A stretch of 64,000 nt of DNA, from positions 65,786,501-65,850,500 of the forward strand of contig NC_060215.1 of NCBI RefSeq assembly GCF_021130785.1, read 5' to 3'. Position 1 is the first letter of the stretch, and each line of letters begins with the position of its first letter. This stretch comes from Homalodisca vitripennis (Eukaryota > Arthropoda > Insecta > Hemiptera > Cicadellidae). The position numbers were made by a program, and so were the translations under genes. Positions 25,131 through 38,590 of the stretch are shown here, in pieces. The notes below the pieces were generated by a model. It was not told the DNA's origin. It did no database searches and saw only the letters and a list, made by a program, of their open reading frames with translations.

Positions 25131-26239
25131 TATTAACGCCACCTGATTAAAATACAGCACAACATTAAATTATAATACGAAAATTCCAATTAACAACAAA
25201 AGACATTAGCACCGTAGGTAGGTGGTCGGCCCCACGTACAGTGACAAATTATAACCTACGAGAGCAGTGTGTTTAAACTTTTGTAACCAAATTCCTAAAA
25301 ATTGCCAATTTTGGTTTATTAAAATGGTTATTGGCTTATTTCCGTTTTCATTTTTAGAATCCATAACAAGTAACTGTCACAACACTGTAATTTTAAGCTG
25401 TTAGTTTCTATTGTTAAGACTTAAAAGGAGGTAAATGTAAACAAATATAATTCTAGATTCAAAGTGCTGTTGTACCTTTTAATATTGTGTAATGCAGAAT
25501 CGTAATGGAAATTGGTTTAAGGGAAAGGATCATCATGTAACCTACATACGTTAGTCAAGGACACACAGTTATTGTATAAGGTAAAACTAAATATTATCAA
25601 CTAAGAAAGTATACTTGTAATGTCATCTAATCTATTGGATACACATATTTACTCAAATAAGACTTAAAAAAGTAGTGAAAGTACATTTTGTCAGTTGCTA
25701 TTTATTCGATGATAACGAATAAAGAATGAATATTTGCCTTAATTTACGTTATTGTTTAATCTCATTAGTTTTATGTATCATGCGTGTTTTTGTAAATTTT
25801 GAAATAAAATAGTAAAAAGCCGTTTTAAATCATTTTCCACCACTGCCACAGATCTTAACCATGTTAATGTATAACTTTCTATGTCTTGTCGTACAAAAAT
25901 TAAGTTAGTATAATATCATAGTATTTTTGTGTCGGTTTTTTATACGTATTTAGTTTTGTAAATAATGCAAATGAAAGAAGACACGAAATAAAAGATTGAC
26001 AATATGTGGCGTTTCTTTAGTTAAGGGCTTAACATACACGTGAACAACAATGTGAGTTCGGTCCCGCCTAATCTTGATTGCAATATAACGGACGAAGTCC
26101 CTTCAATAGGAAGAATCTGACGGTAACATTTAACTCTGTTGTGCCATGAACCACACACTGATATATTTATAAGGCAACACCACGGATCACAGCGTTCGCA
26201 TAATAAATCTGTGAAACCCTTAGCAACACAGAAGATTTA

Positions 26240-26400
26240 AACTTCTTAAGCTACCCTTCTGTTCACCAGGTGGCCGGCCCTCTTATCCCGTTCCTACCGG
26301 CTCAGCACGGCGGTGTGTTGGGACCCACTCGATCTTTGTCGGCCATCCTCAGGCGAGAGCCAGGGACACCTTTAACTCCCCTTTGTACTGCAATTGGTTA
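26240..26400. promoter_or_regulatory. GC-richer intron island
   Basis: CAGGTGGCCGGCCCTC, CTACCGGCTCAGCACGGCGG and GTCGGCCATCC words make this one of the more GC-rich intron patches. No coding signal was found. Candidate regulatory element from composition only. Confidence 0.2.
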
Positions 26401-26659
26401 TTAGATTGTCATTTATGATATCTCGTTATTAACGACTTTCACACTTACTTCTTAACAAGTTATATGACGTGTTTGGTGGTTATCGTCATATGATCTCTTA
26501 GATTTAAATCACTTTCAAATTGGATTTATAAAGTTGACCTTTTACTTTTCTCATTTTAATGTCTCATATATCACTGAGGACCGGAAATTAAATAAAAAAT
26601 TCTTTATTTTATAGCCAAAGTTTGGGCCACATGGCCTTTCCTTATATGTAACCTGCTTC

Positions 26660-26662
<3 letters not shown>

Positions 26663-26706
<44 letters not shown>
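26663..26706. repeat. (AT)22 microsatellite
   Basis: Uninterrupted AT dinucleotides over about 44 bases, followed by GTATGTATAAG. Length is likely polymorphic and prone to assembly error. Confidence 0.95.
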
Positions 26707-26714
<8 letters not shown>

Positions 26715-29400
26715 AAGATTGTTTTATAACCTAAAAGTAGATTTTAGTAAATTAAAATCTAAAACAGAAAAACTGAACTAAAAAGAAATATTTAATAAAA
26801 TAGAAGAATTTCTCTCCGAAAAAAAACTAAAAAAAAAAAAAAACTATACGCAATTACATACATATGCAAATATCCAACATGGTACTTCCCAAGGCGATTA
26901 AGGCAGACTGTTCCCAGCTATCCTATCTATCTAAAACTTCTTTAGTCCTCCCAAAAACAAAGGATAACTTTCTAAGGATATTACTGATACTCGAAGGAAG
27001 TTTTACAAGCGGCATGTGGCTACAGTAAATCATTTGTAAATAACAACTGTTCTGCGGCGACTTATGCCCTTATAATAATCGATGTCTGAAGAAAAGCACT
27101 ACTGACTTCAAACTTGGTACATTAGGTTCCTCTTGGCCCAAAGGAAAACTTTTGGGTTAAAATGTCAAAGGACAGCAATGTTTCACTAACAAAGCTGGAG
27201 GTATATTGGTGACCATGATGGTAACGAGAAAAATCTCAGAATAAATAAATTTGTAAACTAACCGAATTTACTGTTAAAGTTATCACATGAAATTCAAATT
27301 ACTAACAAATGCGATGACGTTTTATTGTCGGATATTTTGTTTCATAAAAATTAGAAATTTGCGCTTAAAGTACAACGACGTCTTCATAGTAAGGGAAATT
27401 ATAAGAGGCTTTCCATTTTTTATTGTGGGTTTTCTTTACGTCCTGTCGGGCCTTTCTATACTGTATTGCATCGGTTTATTACTTATTTTAGTGCATAGCC
27501 TACTTATTCATTACTTACCTTTAACTGATTTCTCATCTATAGTTACTCAGAATGATCTTGTAATTACATCATTTACAACCATCAAAAAGAAACCCAGATT
27601 TAGAGATTTGTTTATTTACAACGTTGTGTTTGTGGTTAGAACTATCCACTTCACTCGTGATAGTTGATTGCCTAGAATGTAAAATCAGAAATTCCAAGTG
27701 CATAACGGTTTGAGTATTCAATCAAATGGAACCATCACCGACCATACCGACAGTTCATATCGATATTTAAAACCAAAGTTAATATTTACATTATTCTTTA
27801 TATTTTAGAACACTAAAACGTTCCTTTCGTCTGGTACAGTTTCACCAACTTGAAGTCCGTATCCAAAAATATATTGAAAGAAATGTGTATATAATGTACG
27901 TAACATTGAAAAATGTAGTTAATCATATTTCGTTATGGTTAGTGTACTATAGTATTTTACGCGTCTATTTCGTTATTCTAGGCATAATAACTGAGATTTA
28001 ATTTAATTGTAGTATGAGCCTTAGCGAGTGGTATAAAATGCAATGAAACGTACTATAGTAAGTAAAATAATAGCTTTCTAGATTATTTTATGTACGATTG
28101 TATATATCACATTTGACGAACTTTACTGACTTTATTATAGTTGGATAATCACTATTGAAAAACGTTAATCAGCTGTTTATATAGAATAGATGATTGTCGT
28201 CATGTGTTGTGTTTAAGTTCGAAGTTCAGAATATCTTATTTTTGTATACTAACTACTTGATAAAGTATAACAACACGCTGCAGTGGAGTATAAAACCGTA
28301 ATAATAATTTGAATTAATGCTTTCTCAATTTTCAACATTGTTATAATAATATTTCTTCGTGATTTAAAAAGTAAGAAAATGTTGAACAAAAAGTTAAATG
28401 TAAATTAAAGTGTTCACTAAACTAAAACTAACACAATATTGTTTAACACTAAGTAGGAGTAACTGTTTTGAGGACTTAATAACACAGTCATTGATGAAAT
28501 AATATATACTGCCATGGGTAAAGTGAGTGCCTAGAACGTGTGTCACTTCCCAGTTCTATACTATCTGAGTTTGTATTGATAAATCCTATGGTAAATATCT
28601 TATGAAAGAACCTTAGACGATGAAAGAATCATACAATCTGCATATGAATTATCATTTTAACTTATATAGATTACACCTCTAAATAAATAAATAAACTCAC
28701 CATTTTTCCCAACAGAAAACATTGAAGTTTTAAGTACAGTACTTGAGGGATATTGAATAAGATTTCTTATACTTTTTGCTTTCTTAGTGATGAATATTAC
28801 CATTCAATGCTACAACTTCACAACATACGTATGCGTATAGGGTATGTTTGTACAGCACATCCAATGTTTTAACAGCTTCAGGCTGATCATTAAACATATT
28901 TTAATGGCATTAAAATGTATATATTATATATGTTATAATTAAATTACCACGTAGAATGCTGAAAGGTGGAGCTAGAGAACTGAGCACCTAAATATTCATC
29001 TAAAAGCTTCCACATTTTCTTAAGTTCCATGTATGTCCTTTGTCTCAATATTTAACAAGAATTTAAAGCAAAATTATCATATCTTTTTAGATTTTCTTGT
29101 ATTTATAATTGTATACAAATTTATGGAAAATACAACAGAAGCAATGTTTGAAAATTTTGAAAAACGATTGAAGCAGTTAATACATTTTAAGTCAATTGTA
29201 AGTCTTCACGCCAGTTGACAATTCGGTCAACGGTTATAGTTCCTCAAGGTTTTTAGCTCAGGACATTTACTGCTCTTACTGAGTGAGGTTACTGAGATTT
29301 TCAGGGCCAAATCTAGGCGTAGAATTATGTTTGACGTACGATGTATATTGTAAGATCTGTGATGGTAGGAAAGCTACAGGTATAGCCTGACAGAATCTAA
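26707..29400. other. AT-rich intron stretch without supported genes
   Basis: One frame of 126 codons (27287-27667, +) has a hydrophobic middle but no recognised family, no coding-like composition change and no neighbours; I treat it as chance. The rest is AT-rich sequence with short A/T runs. Confidence 0.45.
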
Positions 29401-29640
29401 CTGTGGGTGTACACCACATGTGCACGGTGGAGCTGGTGGCCGGAGCTCTACATCAGTTAAGTGCTATTGCTAACGACAAATGTCAACATGTTTACATTCA
29501 CGTCAACGAGCTCTTAGCTTCTTCCTGTATCACTGTCTAAACAACAGTAGTTACCTCCACGCCTCTGTCTCCCGGCCCTACACACAGACAACCATTACAG
29601 AAATGAACCTCAGCTGTTACTTTCCAGATATATCACTTGT
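29400..29640. promoter_or_regulatory. GC-moderate intron island
   Basis: Higher complexity than its flanks, with GTACACCACATGTGCACGG (a near-palindrome around CACATGTG), GGTGGCCGGAGCTC and CTCCCGGCCC words. No reading frame or transposon motif was recognised. Regulatory candidate only. Confidence 0.2.
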
Positions 29641-31099
29641 GCCCATATAACGTATTTTAGTCTTGAACAGAATCATTTGATTGTCACGGACAGGGCAAGG
29701 GCTGGGTCGCAAAATGAGTGCCGAAATTTAATATAAGTCTCGTTTCATGTGAATCCGTTGTTTTTGGACTCTAAAAAATATTCTGTTAACACTGTAAAAC
29801 TGACATTTCTTTTAAACATTAGAACAGAGGACGAATGTGACATACGAGTACAAGCCGCTTTTATACTGATCAATTCAATTAATGAATTATAACAAACATA
29901 GTATCTTTGATTTCCTCACTTTTGTACATTCCTATAGGAAACTAAATAAGTTTGCAGCGTACCCACTGGGACTGAATGGCCAGAAAAATACAAATGATAT
30001 TTATTATGACTTACAAAATCTTACAAAATATATAAATATGTTATACCCCTGATTTTGGTAGTGCTTTAGTTACTATTCAAACCATCGAAAGTGTTTTCAC
30101 TTCATTCTGTTTTAAGTTGAAATCTGTAAGGTCACAGACCATTCTTACGAGGACTAGACGTTAATTCTTCAATAGATATTGTTTTTAGGTAAGATATTTC
30201 CACTTAGACATTTTGCTATATCGGCCCTTTTTATATATAGGCCTTTTTGTATGATTTACAACATTATTTTACCCATAAGAATGAAAAAAATAAAATTTGT
30301 GACAATATGTACTACACACTTTCCAGAAAACTATTTGTCACGAATTTTCGAATTTTCCGTCTACATGAGTTTTTGGGATGTTTTTAATAACGAGGTGAAA
30401 TTTTTATATAGCTTATTACATGGATATACTTAACCGAATGAGAATCACATTTTTGGCACTTTTGTTAAATACAGTAAGGTAGGCATTTTTAACTTTCCGA
30501 TTTTTAAAATTATTATTTTACTATTATACTCATCCAAACTACTCGTATATATTATCATTAGACTCTACTTCCCTCTTTCTGAATACCATGTTTTAAAGGG
30601 ACACAAATTTGAAAATGTGTCCTACATGTCAGTAAATTCAGGAATTTTTATAAATTTCAGATGACATTTTCTAATTGCATATTTATGTGCATATGAATGT
30701 ATCATATTTTATGATGGGTAGTTAATGTGCGTTACATGTTAACTTTGCAATATATTATTATTATTATTTTAGGTTTTTATGAATAACGAAAAATGTATAC
30801 TTTTACTTATGTTTAATGACAAAATAATGTAGTTTTTTAAATGAATGAAATTAACAATCTACATTTATAGGCACCGTTAGTGCTTTATTTGTGATTGCGT
30901 TCTATCTAATTATAGATATGTGTACATTATTTTAACATAGAACACGAGAATCTTACGTTGTCTTGAATTAATTTATAAAACGTAGTAAATAATAGTATTT
31001 TTGATCCCAAAGAGGTTTCCCTATATTATAAACCCGAATTTTATTTAATGAGAAACTCGCATTCACAACAGTTGACACCATATGTGTTAAAGTTGCAAT

Positions 31100-31520
31100 G
31101 GTACGCGCCAGAGACGAGTGGCCCCGCGCCCCGCTGGGCCGCTTCCCCGCCAGCCATCCTAGTGACATAGGAGGCCTACTTGTGGCGCGATACGCTCCTG
31201 AGCACCAGATGTGCACAGTCATTAATATCGTATAGATCTCTAGAGTGCAGGCTGCGGCCGTGGCTCTGGGGACCTGTTATTGCCGCTAATCATGTCGCTT
31301 GTTGTAACAACAGTTGCGAGCGGCAACGGCCATAAACAACACGGCTGCGTCAGCGTCCGACGCACGCGCACACACGCACCTTACTTCCTCGCTGCTCTCA
31401 CACACGGGCGCAACCATAAACCGCGACAAAGCTCACACCAGTAGCCCACAAGGGTTACTGCTGCAGATGTGCGCCGCCAGCCTCCGCCCCCGCCCACGCC
31501 TCAGTTGTCACATTTCTCCC
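31100..31520. promoter_or_regulatory. strongest GC/CpG island in the intron, about 2 kb before the last exon
   Basis: The most GC- and CpG-rich part of the intron. Visible words include two GCCAT cores (31153, 31329; the core bound by Pleiohomeotic), two CCATAAA words (31331, 31413; Abd-B/Caudal type) and CTAATTAG at 31522-31529 on its right edge. Short frames on both strands are by-products of low stop density and resemble no protein. It could be an enhancer, an alternative promoter or a Polycomb response element; all three are inference. Confidence 0.35.
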
Positions 31521-32356
31521 TAATTAGAACACGTCATAGACAACACTTGAATACACACTTCTTTAACAACGGTTTATTGTTGACTGTAAAGTAGGAACGC
31601 CATTAACAAGAATGAGAATGTTGTCACCTTAGGTTGGGGAACAACAGCAGTACCACACCAAAAAGATCATTTTCCGAAATTATATCGTATTCACATTGCA
31701 ATTGCATTGAGTCAAGCCCATATAACATGAACCTGTTTTCGTAGAAAAAGTTTATTCGAAAAAACACAACTAAATTTAGCAAACAAAGATGTAACAATAC
31801 AACCTTTACTTTAACAATGTAAATGATTTAAAGTTGAATTTAGTTATAACTTTTACACCATCCCTCTTTTATGGAACTTGTGTACTTAAGAAAAACCTTT
31901 ATTAATTTGTGTTTTAGAAATTAAGAATTTAAATTCAATGTTCTAAAGTGTGTGTGTGTGTTTCTCAGAGAAAAATAAAGTTTTAATGTTATCTTTAAAC
32001 CTATTTAATACCAATTTAATAAAATATATATTTCACTCTGTATTCCATGACCTGTTGATTATCCGTACATATAACGGAAATTTCAAGATTTTTGCATGTG
32101 ACTACCAGATCTACGATTGACCAACATTTTTAAATTCCAAGATGATCCTGAGAAGTGAGAACAGTTTTGTGCGAGGTTTCGGAAAAAAAATTCAACAAAT
32201 GGTGGTGAACCAACAAACAAGTGGCTTGTTTGGTCGAATAAGGCAGCTTTTAACCAGAATAGTACAATTAAGAAACAGACCCGACTATATCTACAACGCT
32301 AACATGAATCTTCCCTAATTAGACAGAACGTCATAAATTTACCAAATCCAAACGTT

Positions 32357-32410
32357 CTTTGTTGTATATTCGTATTGTTGTATATTCGTTGTATATTCTT
32401 TGTTGTATAC
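32357..32410. repeat. short degenerate tandem repeat
   Basis: The word GTTGTATATTC recurs three to four times with small length changes. A minor minisatellite with no sign of function. Confidence 0.7.
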
Positions 32411-33514
32411 ATAAAAGAAAATCGACAAAAGTTTATTTTACAGAGAATTATTTTAAATAGCTAACTCAAACAAGTATTGACATATTTAATGAAAATTGTT
32501 AGATAGTTTATCTGATTCCATAGCTCCTCCACAAATCACAATACTTAAATGTTACAGAAATTTTCCTTGCAATATTCGCAGCGCAAAGAAAACTCTATAA
32601 CAAATATATAAGTCTTAAACAACTTCAAAGAGTAAAAAAACATTTGGATTGAAAGGGGAATTCTACTTAAGCATTCGAGAATATTTCTGCTGAGGTGATG
32701 CATTTCCCTACATTTTGCAACCTTAGTTACGTTATTGAGTAGTTCACCCGACCCAACTGAGCTACCCAGACCTGTATAAAACACGTGTTATACTTTTACG
32801 GCGGCCGAGTTTTACGATGCAACACTGGTGGTTTTAACGTAAACTTCTGCCCGGTTTTTACAGTTATACATTACACTATAAAACTAACTTACAAGTGACA
32901 GTGCATAAAACACAGTCACATTCTAATGAAGTTTTATTATACAGTGAAAATTAAAACTAGTACTTTTGGACCTGAATAGTAAAATTAAATTGTTAAATAA
33001 CAACAAACATTTTCCATAATTTAAATATCATCGTATTTTTACATTTTATACTTTTAGGTGCTCTGTCAGGTTGTGTTTGCGACTGTGGTTGAAGAGGCTT
33101 GACGAGCCTAATGCACTGAATTAAATAATTTGCCATATAGACAGATGATGAGTAAAGTAGCTATAATTAACGTATATATTCTTACTTGGCGTTCATAACA
33201 CCATCTTTAAATAATTGAGCTCAAGTCCTCATTTAATATTGCCTTTTTTAAAGTCAGCCTTTGTAGCAGATTATTTCAAAAAATGAATGATACTAATTGA
33301 ATTTAATGACCAGTCATGGCCGTTTACTACATCACATTATGTAGTACACGAACAAGATGATCTTGTGTTACTAACACCAACTTTGCTCTGTTCCAATAAA
33401 TGGTTTCACAAATACTCACATGCATATTTGCGTCGTCATTTACAGTTCTGAGTTTTATGCTTCTATCGATAAAAAAAAAAAAAAATTTAACCTAATGTTT
33501 TGTTTTTGTTGCAG

Positions 33515-33849
33515 GTCCTAGGTCTAGACGTGTGAAGCGGAAAGACAAACGACCTGAGGAGAAGAGACCTAGAACGGCGTTCAGCGGGGAGCAGCTGTCA
33601 AGGTTGAAGAGTGAGTTCTCGGAAAACAGGTATCTGACAGAGAAGAGGAGGCAAGAGCTGGCCAGCGAGCTGGGACTGAACGAAGCTCAGATCAAGATCT
33701 GGTTCCAGAACAAGAGAGCCAAGATCAAGAAGGCGACGGGCACCAAGAACCCGCTGGCGCTGCAGCTGATGGCGCAGGGCCTCTACAACCACAGCACTGT
33801 GCCGCTTAGTGAGGAGGAGGACGAGGAGGGAGAGCCCAGTAGACAATGA
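33515..33849 (+). CDS. en: Engrailed-family homeobox protein, last exon with homeodomain
   Basis: This completes the protein begun at 1098: codon 395 is split (G from 2280, GT from 33515-33516) and residues 396-505 follow, with TGA at 33847-33849. EH3 (PRSRRVKRK...) runs to 409. The homeodomain is 410-469 (33559-33738), with the family core [11 protein letters not shown] and the DNA-contact residues Gln50 and Asn51. EH5 follows at 470-492 ([21 protein letters not shown]), and the tail is acidic ([13 protein letters not shown]). GC is far above the intron, as in exon 1. At 505 residues the protein is near the size of Drosophila Engrailed (552). The join gives SSG-PRSRR without the RS dipeptide that marks many Invected proteins, favouring engrailed. 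The protein binds TAAT-type sites and sets posterior compartment fate in insects. Confidence 0.97.
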
Positions 33850-36680
33850 GTTGAACTGACGTATTAACTACACAGATTGTGACATTATCGGTTATTGTGA
33901 CACTGTTGCGACGCTTATACTGCACAACAGTGCCAGAGAACATTGTGGTCTAGATTGATCGGTTTACAGATAGAATAAACATAAGTATACAGGCCAACGG
34001 TCCCGGTTGTTGGTAGAGAACAACTGATCTGGAGACGTATGCTTGACATCATTTTACAATTCAATAAGCTCAGTGAGAGACGACATTTGATACTCATATT
34101 TCTGAACAATAATAATACTAATTATAATAGCTACACTGTTGAATATTATGCATTATAAAAACACAGTTAAACCACATGTTCGTACTGTTAGTTTTCTTTT
34201 AAAATAACTTAATTATTACTTACACAGTGTTCTATGTTTTAGATTATTACAAATCAACTCATTAAGCCAAAGGAAACATATCCCGTAAATAATTCTTAAA
34301 ACAAAACATACTTCTTCATTCATAACAATGACACGTTAAGCAACATAAGTAAGATTTCCAATTAATGAAAGCAATGACACACGATCAGGCTGTAGTAACG
34401 GGCTAGTTAGAAAAATAACTCAGTAAAAGAAACTATATTCTCAGAAAACTATTGATTGCACGTTTTTCCCTTTTCGTAATTATCCCATAGTTTTTCATGA
34501 AAGAACAGGTGACTCCGAATTCAAACTGGAAAACTAACGATTCTAACATATAAATATTAGCGTTATGTGATATTGTTCTACAGTTAAGCTTTGACAAATG
34601 CGATATATATGTATCGATTATATATGATCGCATACGTTTCCTAGTGCCGCTAAGAGCACTGGAAAATATACATTATTATTTGCACTGATCTGTGTATACA
34701 CTGTAATAGCTGACAGATAAAGTAGTGTGATCATAGTATACTGTAATGCAGTCTATAGTGAGAATTTTGTATTTCACAGTAAAAATACTATGGCAACCAT
34801 GTGAGGGTCATTGTATAAAGAACCGTATATGGGCTAATTTTGTATATTTTTGTGACATAATGTAAATTTAATTTGGTTTACAAATACCACATTGTAATAT
34901 TATTTTTCTACATAAGATTTGCGATATTAGTAGTTAAATTTACCCGTAGCTTTAATGCGATCGTAGTATTTAGTTTTAGACCCGTATATACACGGATCGA
35001 TAAAAGTGTTTGCCGAGGTTCTTTGTTGAGTAATGCTGAGACCTTTGACAAAGTAATGAAAGAGTGTAAAGAAAGAGTCATGCCAGATTTTAAGTCAATT
35101 GTTGGTTGAGGCTAGTAAGAGTCTTACAGTTAAAGTTATGTTAATATCACTGTGCCAACATTCTACGATGAATAAATGTAAGTGCAATAATAGTTTTACG
35201 TGATTTGTGTATCTATTTGAAATGTGTAACTACTCGATATGTTACTTAGAAAGATACAGAATGAATGATCTTTTTAGATTTTAGTTTTTTTTGTTTAGTA
35301 GGCCTACTCAGCTTATTTTAGTTTTACGATTTTAAGAAGAAATTTATCGGTTTAAAAGTATTATATGTTGCTTGGGTTATCTACACGAAATTTTAAAATT
35401 TAACTTACTAAATATATATCACTAAGTGATATATAATTACATCACTATATTCATTGACCATTATAACTAATATAGAAATTATGAAAAGCTTTTAGAAATG
35501 TGAAAACACCGGAAAGTACGGTAATAACGGAATTTGTATTTTTCTGTCCATCAAAGCTATTTATTACAAATGTTTATTTTTGCTCTTAGCATACTTTAGC
35601 GACACCAGTAAATATAACTCTATTAATTAAGTAATTCAAGTGTTTTCCTTTTTAAACCAAGAAACATTTAAATGAGTTTCAAATAATATTGAGTCTACTA
35701 ACTGTAGACGTATTCTAGGCTGTAATATGCTATGTTGGAAGCATTTGAAGTCTAGAAATAATAATGTATTCCTAGTAATTTAATGTAGTAATTTTATTGT
35801 CAATTGTAGAATAGTTTAATATATTTAACATGCTTATTTGTAACACAAAGATGGCGTGTACGTGACAAAGTGATTTGTAGCTAGGCAAAGATGTGAACTG
35901 ACTTTTCTGAATATTTCTATGTATAGAAACGTATATCCTTATTTCTATAGCCCTGTATCTGTTTTTGTGAAGATTTAACGGTATACAATGCGTTTTTATT
36001 AGTTATAGACATTTCCCCTTAATTTTTCATCTTAGTATCACGTGACGTGTGTTTAGACTGCAGGGACTTCAACCACCCTTGGAACCGAACTAAATTACGT
36101 AATTAATATTAACTAACCAATATATAAAATTTTTTACATACGCAAATGTCCACAACAACTGATTGTTCAATATTTCAGTGAAATCAGATGCTTTTATTGA
36201 AATCTAAAGTACATAAATACAAACATAATCATGTATATTTTATAAAGTATTATTTTGCATATACCATTTCTAATAGATATTTATTTGTGACATTTAAGTA
36301 ATAAGGTACTTGTTTTGATATTTGCCTATCAAATTCTATGTTCCAAAAAAATACCTAATCGATTAAAGTCCCTTCCATGTGTTCTACGAATCATTTCAGT
36401 TAGTCAATCACATTCAAGCCTACAACTTTACTTTCCAACATGTCTGTACTCTGTCATCACTAGTCAACTCTTCATATCTCAAGCTATATCTTTGTAAATA
36501 CCTTCAGTTTTCATATAAATATTATACTGTAAATAGTGTTGTATAGTGTAGTACGGTACATGCTTTATTTAATATATTTAATTTCTCTTTTTCTTTAATA
36601 TGAGACTGAATATTGAACCATAGAAGCCATACTAGATATAGGCTTTGTGACGCATATTGTATGATACAACCAATAAAGTT
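33850..36680 (+). terminator. probable 3' UTR and poly(A) region
   Basis: AT-rich sequence after the stop codon. AATAAA hexamers occur at 33974-33979, 35171-35176 and 36672-36677. The second is followed by a GT/T-rich stretch (GTGATTTGTGTATC) and the third by a T run, so either could serve; they would give 3' UTRs of about 1.35 or 2.85 kb. A 78-codon frame at 34873-35109 is not convincing. The real cleavage site cannot be told from sequence alone. Confidence 0.35.
35411..35433. repeat. AT-rich hairpin in the 3' flank
   Basis: TATATCACT and AGTGATATA are separated by one base, giving a tight dyad. It lies 1.56 kb after the stop codon, within or just beyond the 3' UTR. Likely incidental, but it would fold stably in RNA. 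Confidence 0.45.
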
Positions 36681-36689
36681 TTTTTGAGA

Positions 36690-38590
36690 ATATGTCTACT
36701 TTTTGTGTTCCTGTTGATTGGTTTCAGAAAGACTTTAACATCAAAATCTACTAAAGTTAAAGTGTTTGCACATTTTACTATCATATAGCGTATTAAGATT
36801 AAAATGTACAAATATTTGTAAGGTCTCTCTTGAACAAAGGGCAAGAAGAATGCATAGAGAGAAAGAAAATAATTCTTAAACTTAACCAATGGCTTTTTTT
36901 ATGCTGATTGGAAGGGATTTAAAGCCCAGGAAACCACATAAATGCACCCAAATATACCTTTGGAGTTAGCTTTGGGCTAAAGATAGGACAATGCAAGTAA
37001 ATCAAATTTGCAAGTTCTCATCAAGACGTAGCTCTGTGATTTGAATATGAATTTGTTAATCTCATAATAATTAATGTGGGATGTCGAAATTTAGGCCAAA
37101 AATTATATTTTGGGGAAATTCTCCTTCATTGAGTAACTGTTACTTTGGGTCAGCAACACCTATGCAGAAATATTATTCTAGGTTAGTACATTAGATTACA
37201 TGTGTGGATTGTTAGCCCATGGTGCTCAACGGGCGGATATAGAGTTCTCCATACTGTTTACCACAGTAACATAAATGACTGTATTTGTTCCCCGTGTGCA
37301 TAGTAATAGTATGGAAGAAAGAGTAAGATATAATACAGTAGTCATAAGTAAAGGTACACACAACCAAACACAATTGCATAGGAAATGCGAAAAACTGTAT
37401 AGTTTAACATGCCTCATTACAGTAATCGTAACATAAGTAATGCACGCAACCTCCAAAATCAGTAAAAAGACAACTACGCTTGTATGGAGTCTAATCCAAA
37501 ATATATTTAATTTCTCAGATAAGACACATAATAAATTACAATATGTTATCTTCTACAAATATTTAAGCATTGAATAAAATCAAAATGATAATTAAAATAT
37601 AAGCAATGTTATTAAATATTTATACATAATCGTAGGTAGTAAAAGAAATCAACTACATACGGGGTGTGGGGAAAAGCCTTCATGTGCAAATTGACTGTGA
37701 GGAAGCTTGAGTTGTTTTCTGTCTTTCAAAATTCTTTTACGAACATTTGACTATTGAACAGAAGATAAAAGTTAAAAGAAAAATAACATAGACAGTAAAG
37801 ATGATACCTTAGTTTAATTAGAGTTAGCTTAAAACAAAAGAAATAAGAAACGAAGTATAAAAATACTTCTAGAAATCCATAGAAACAGAAAATATCATTT
37901 ATTTAATGAATGATAACATCACTAGCAATAATTACCCAAGAGAAGAATAGCGATACTGAAGGCAGCGGTATCATGGGAAGCGTTGCCCAGGATTGACTGA
38001 CAAGAGGACCTAACTGTAGACCTCATTGTAGGCCTTTCATTGGTTCTTCTCTTTTTGAAAACGTATATTGATATGACTTGAAAAGAAATATCTTCCTGTA
38101 GTTTCAATTTAAATTATGTAAACGTGAACGATACAAAATATTTGTTGGTGAGTAAGTTCAATTTATTTGTAATGTTTTAACTCCTACGTTTAGTGAAAAC
38201 TGTGTATTATGTTGGTTAATAATGTTTTCACACGTGTAGTTCCCTATCTCATACTTAAGGGTGTAAGTAACCTCTAATATAGTTCCATTAAGATTTGTGA
38301 ACAGGTAGTATGATAATCAGTAAATCACTACCTTGTTATAGTAGTTTCACTACTCAAAAGTGTATTTTGACTACAAAAATTTTAACTCATCAAAACCAAA
38401 AAGTTCAAATCTATTGTAGTCCATTATATTTCATATTTAGGCTAAAAAATAACTCATTAACATATCAAACTCTGTGAGTGAGATGAGTTGAGTTTCATCT
38501 TCTGGGTTTGGTTTAGCCAGAAGATTTGGAAGAGGTTTTCTCATTTTCTTATCAGATGTATAATAGTCTATTATTAATAGAGTGCACTAC
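36690..38590. other. intergenic AT-rich DNA
   Basis: No supported gene. Frames of 60-85 codons are scattered over both strands without recognisable domains. No transposon ends were seen. Confidence 0.45.

Larger units (their letters stand above)
2281..33514 (+). other. 31.2-kb intron of the engrailed-family gene
   Basis: The donor GTAAGA at 2281 follows the EH2 box. The acceptor is TTTTGTTTTTGTTGCAG ending at 33514, with a T-rich tract at 33498-33510 and a CTAAT branch-point-like motif near 33493, about 20 bases before the AG. Joining 2280 to 33515 keeps the frame and rebuilds the EH2-EH3 junction SSG-PRSRR. The intron is AT-rich with no supported host exon. It holds several GC-richer islands, two tandem-repeat arrays, LINE fragments at 13.1-15.4 kb and many short palindromes, annotated separately. 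A six-base microexon, as in invected genes, could be hidden and would not be visible by eye. Confidence 0.85.

Noticed and set aside
27287..27667. 126-codon + strand frame with a hydrophobic middle
   Set aside because: AT-rich composition matches the intron, no known family, no splice context. A frame this long is plausible by chance in 64 kb read in six frames.
31314..31523. 69-codon + frame in the CpG island
   Set aside because: Low-complexity, Ala/Thr/His-rich, no domain. It is a by-product of GC content.
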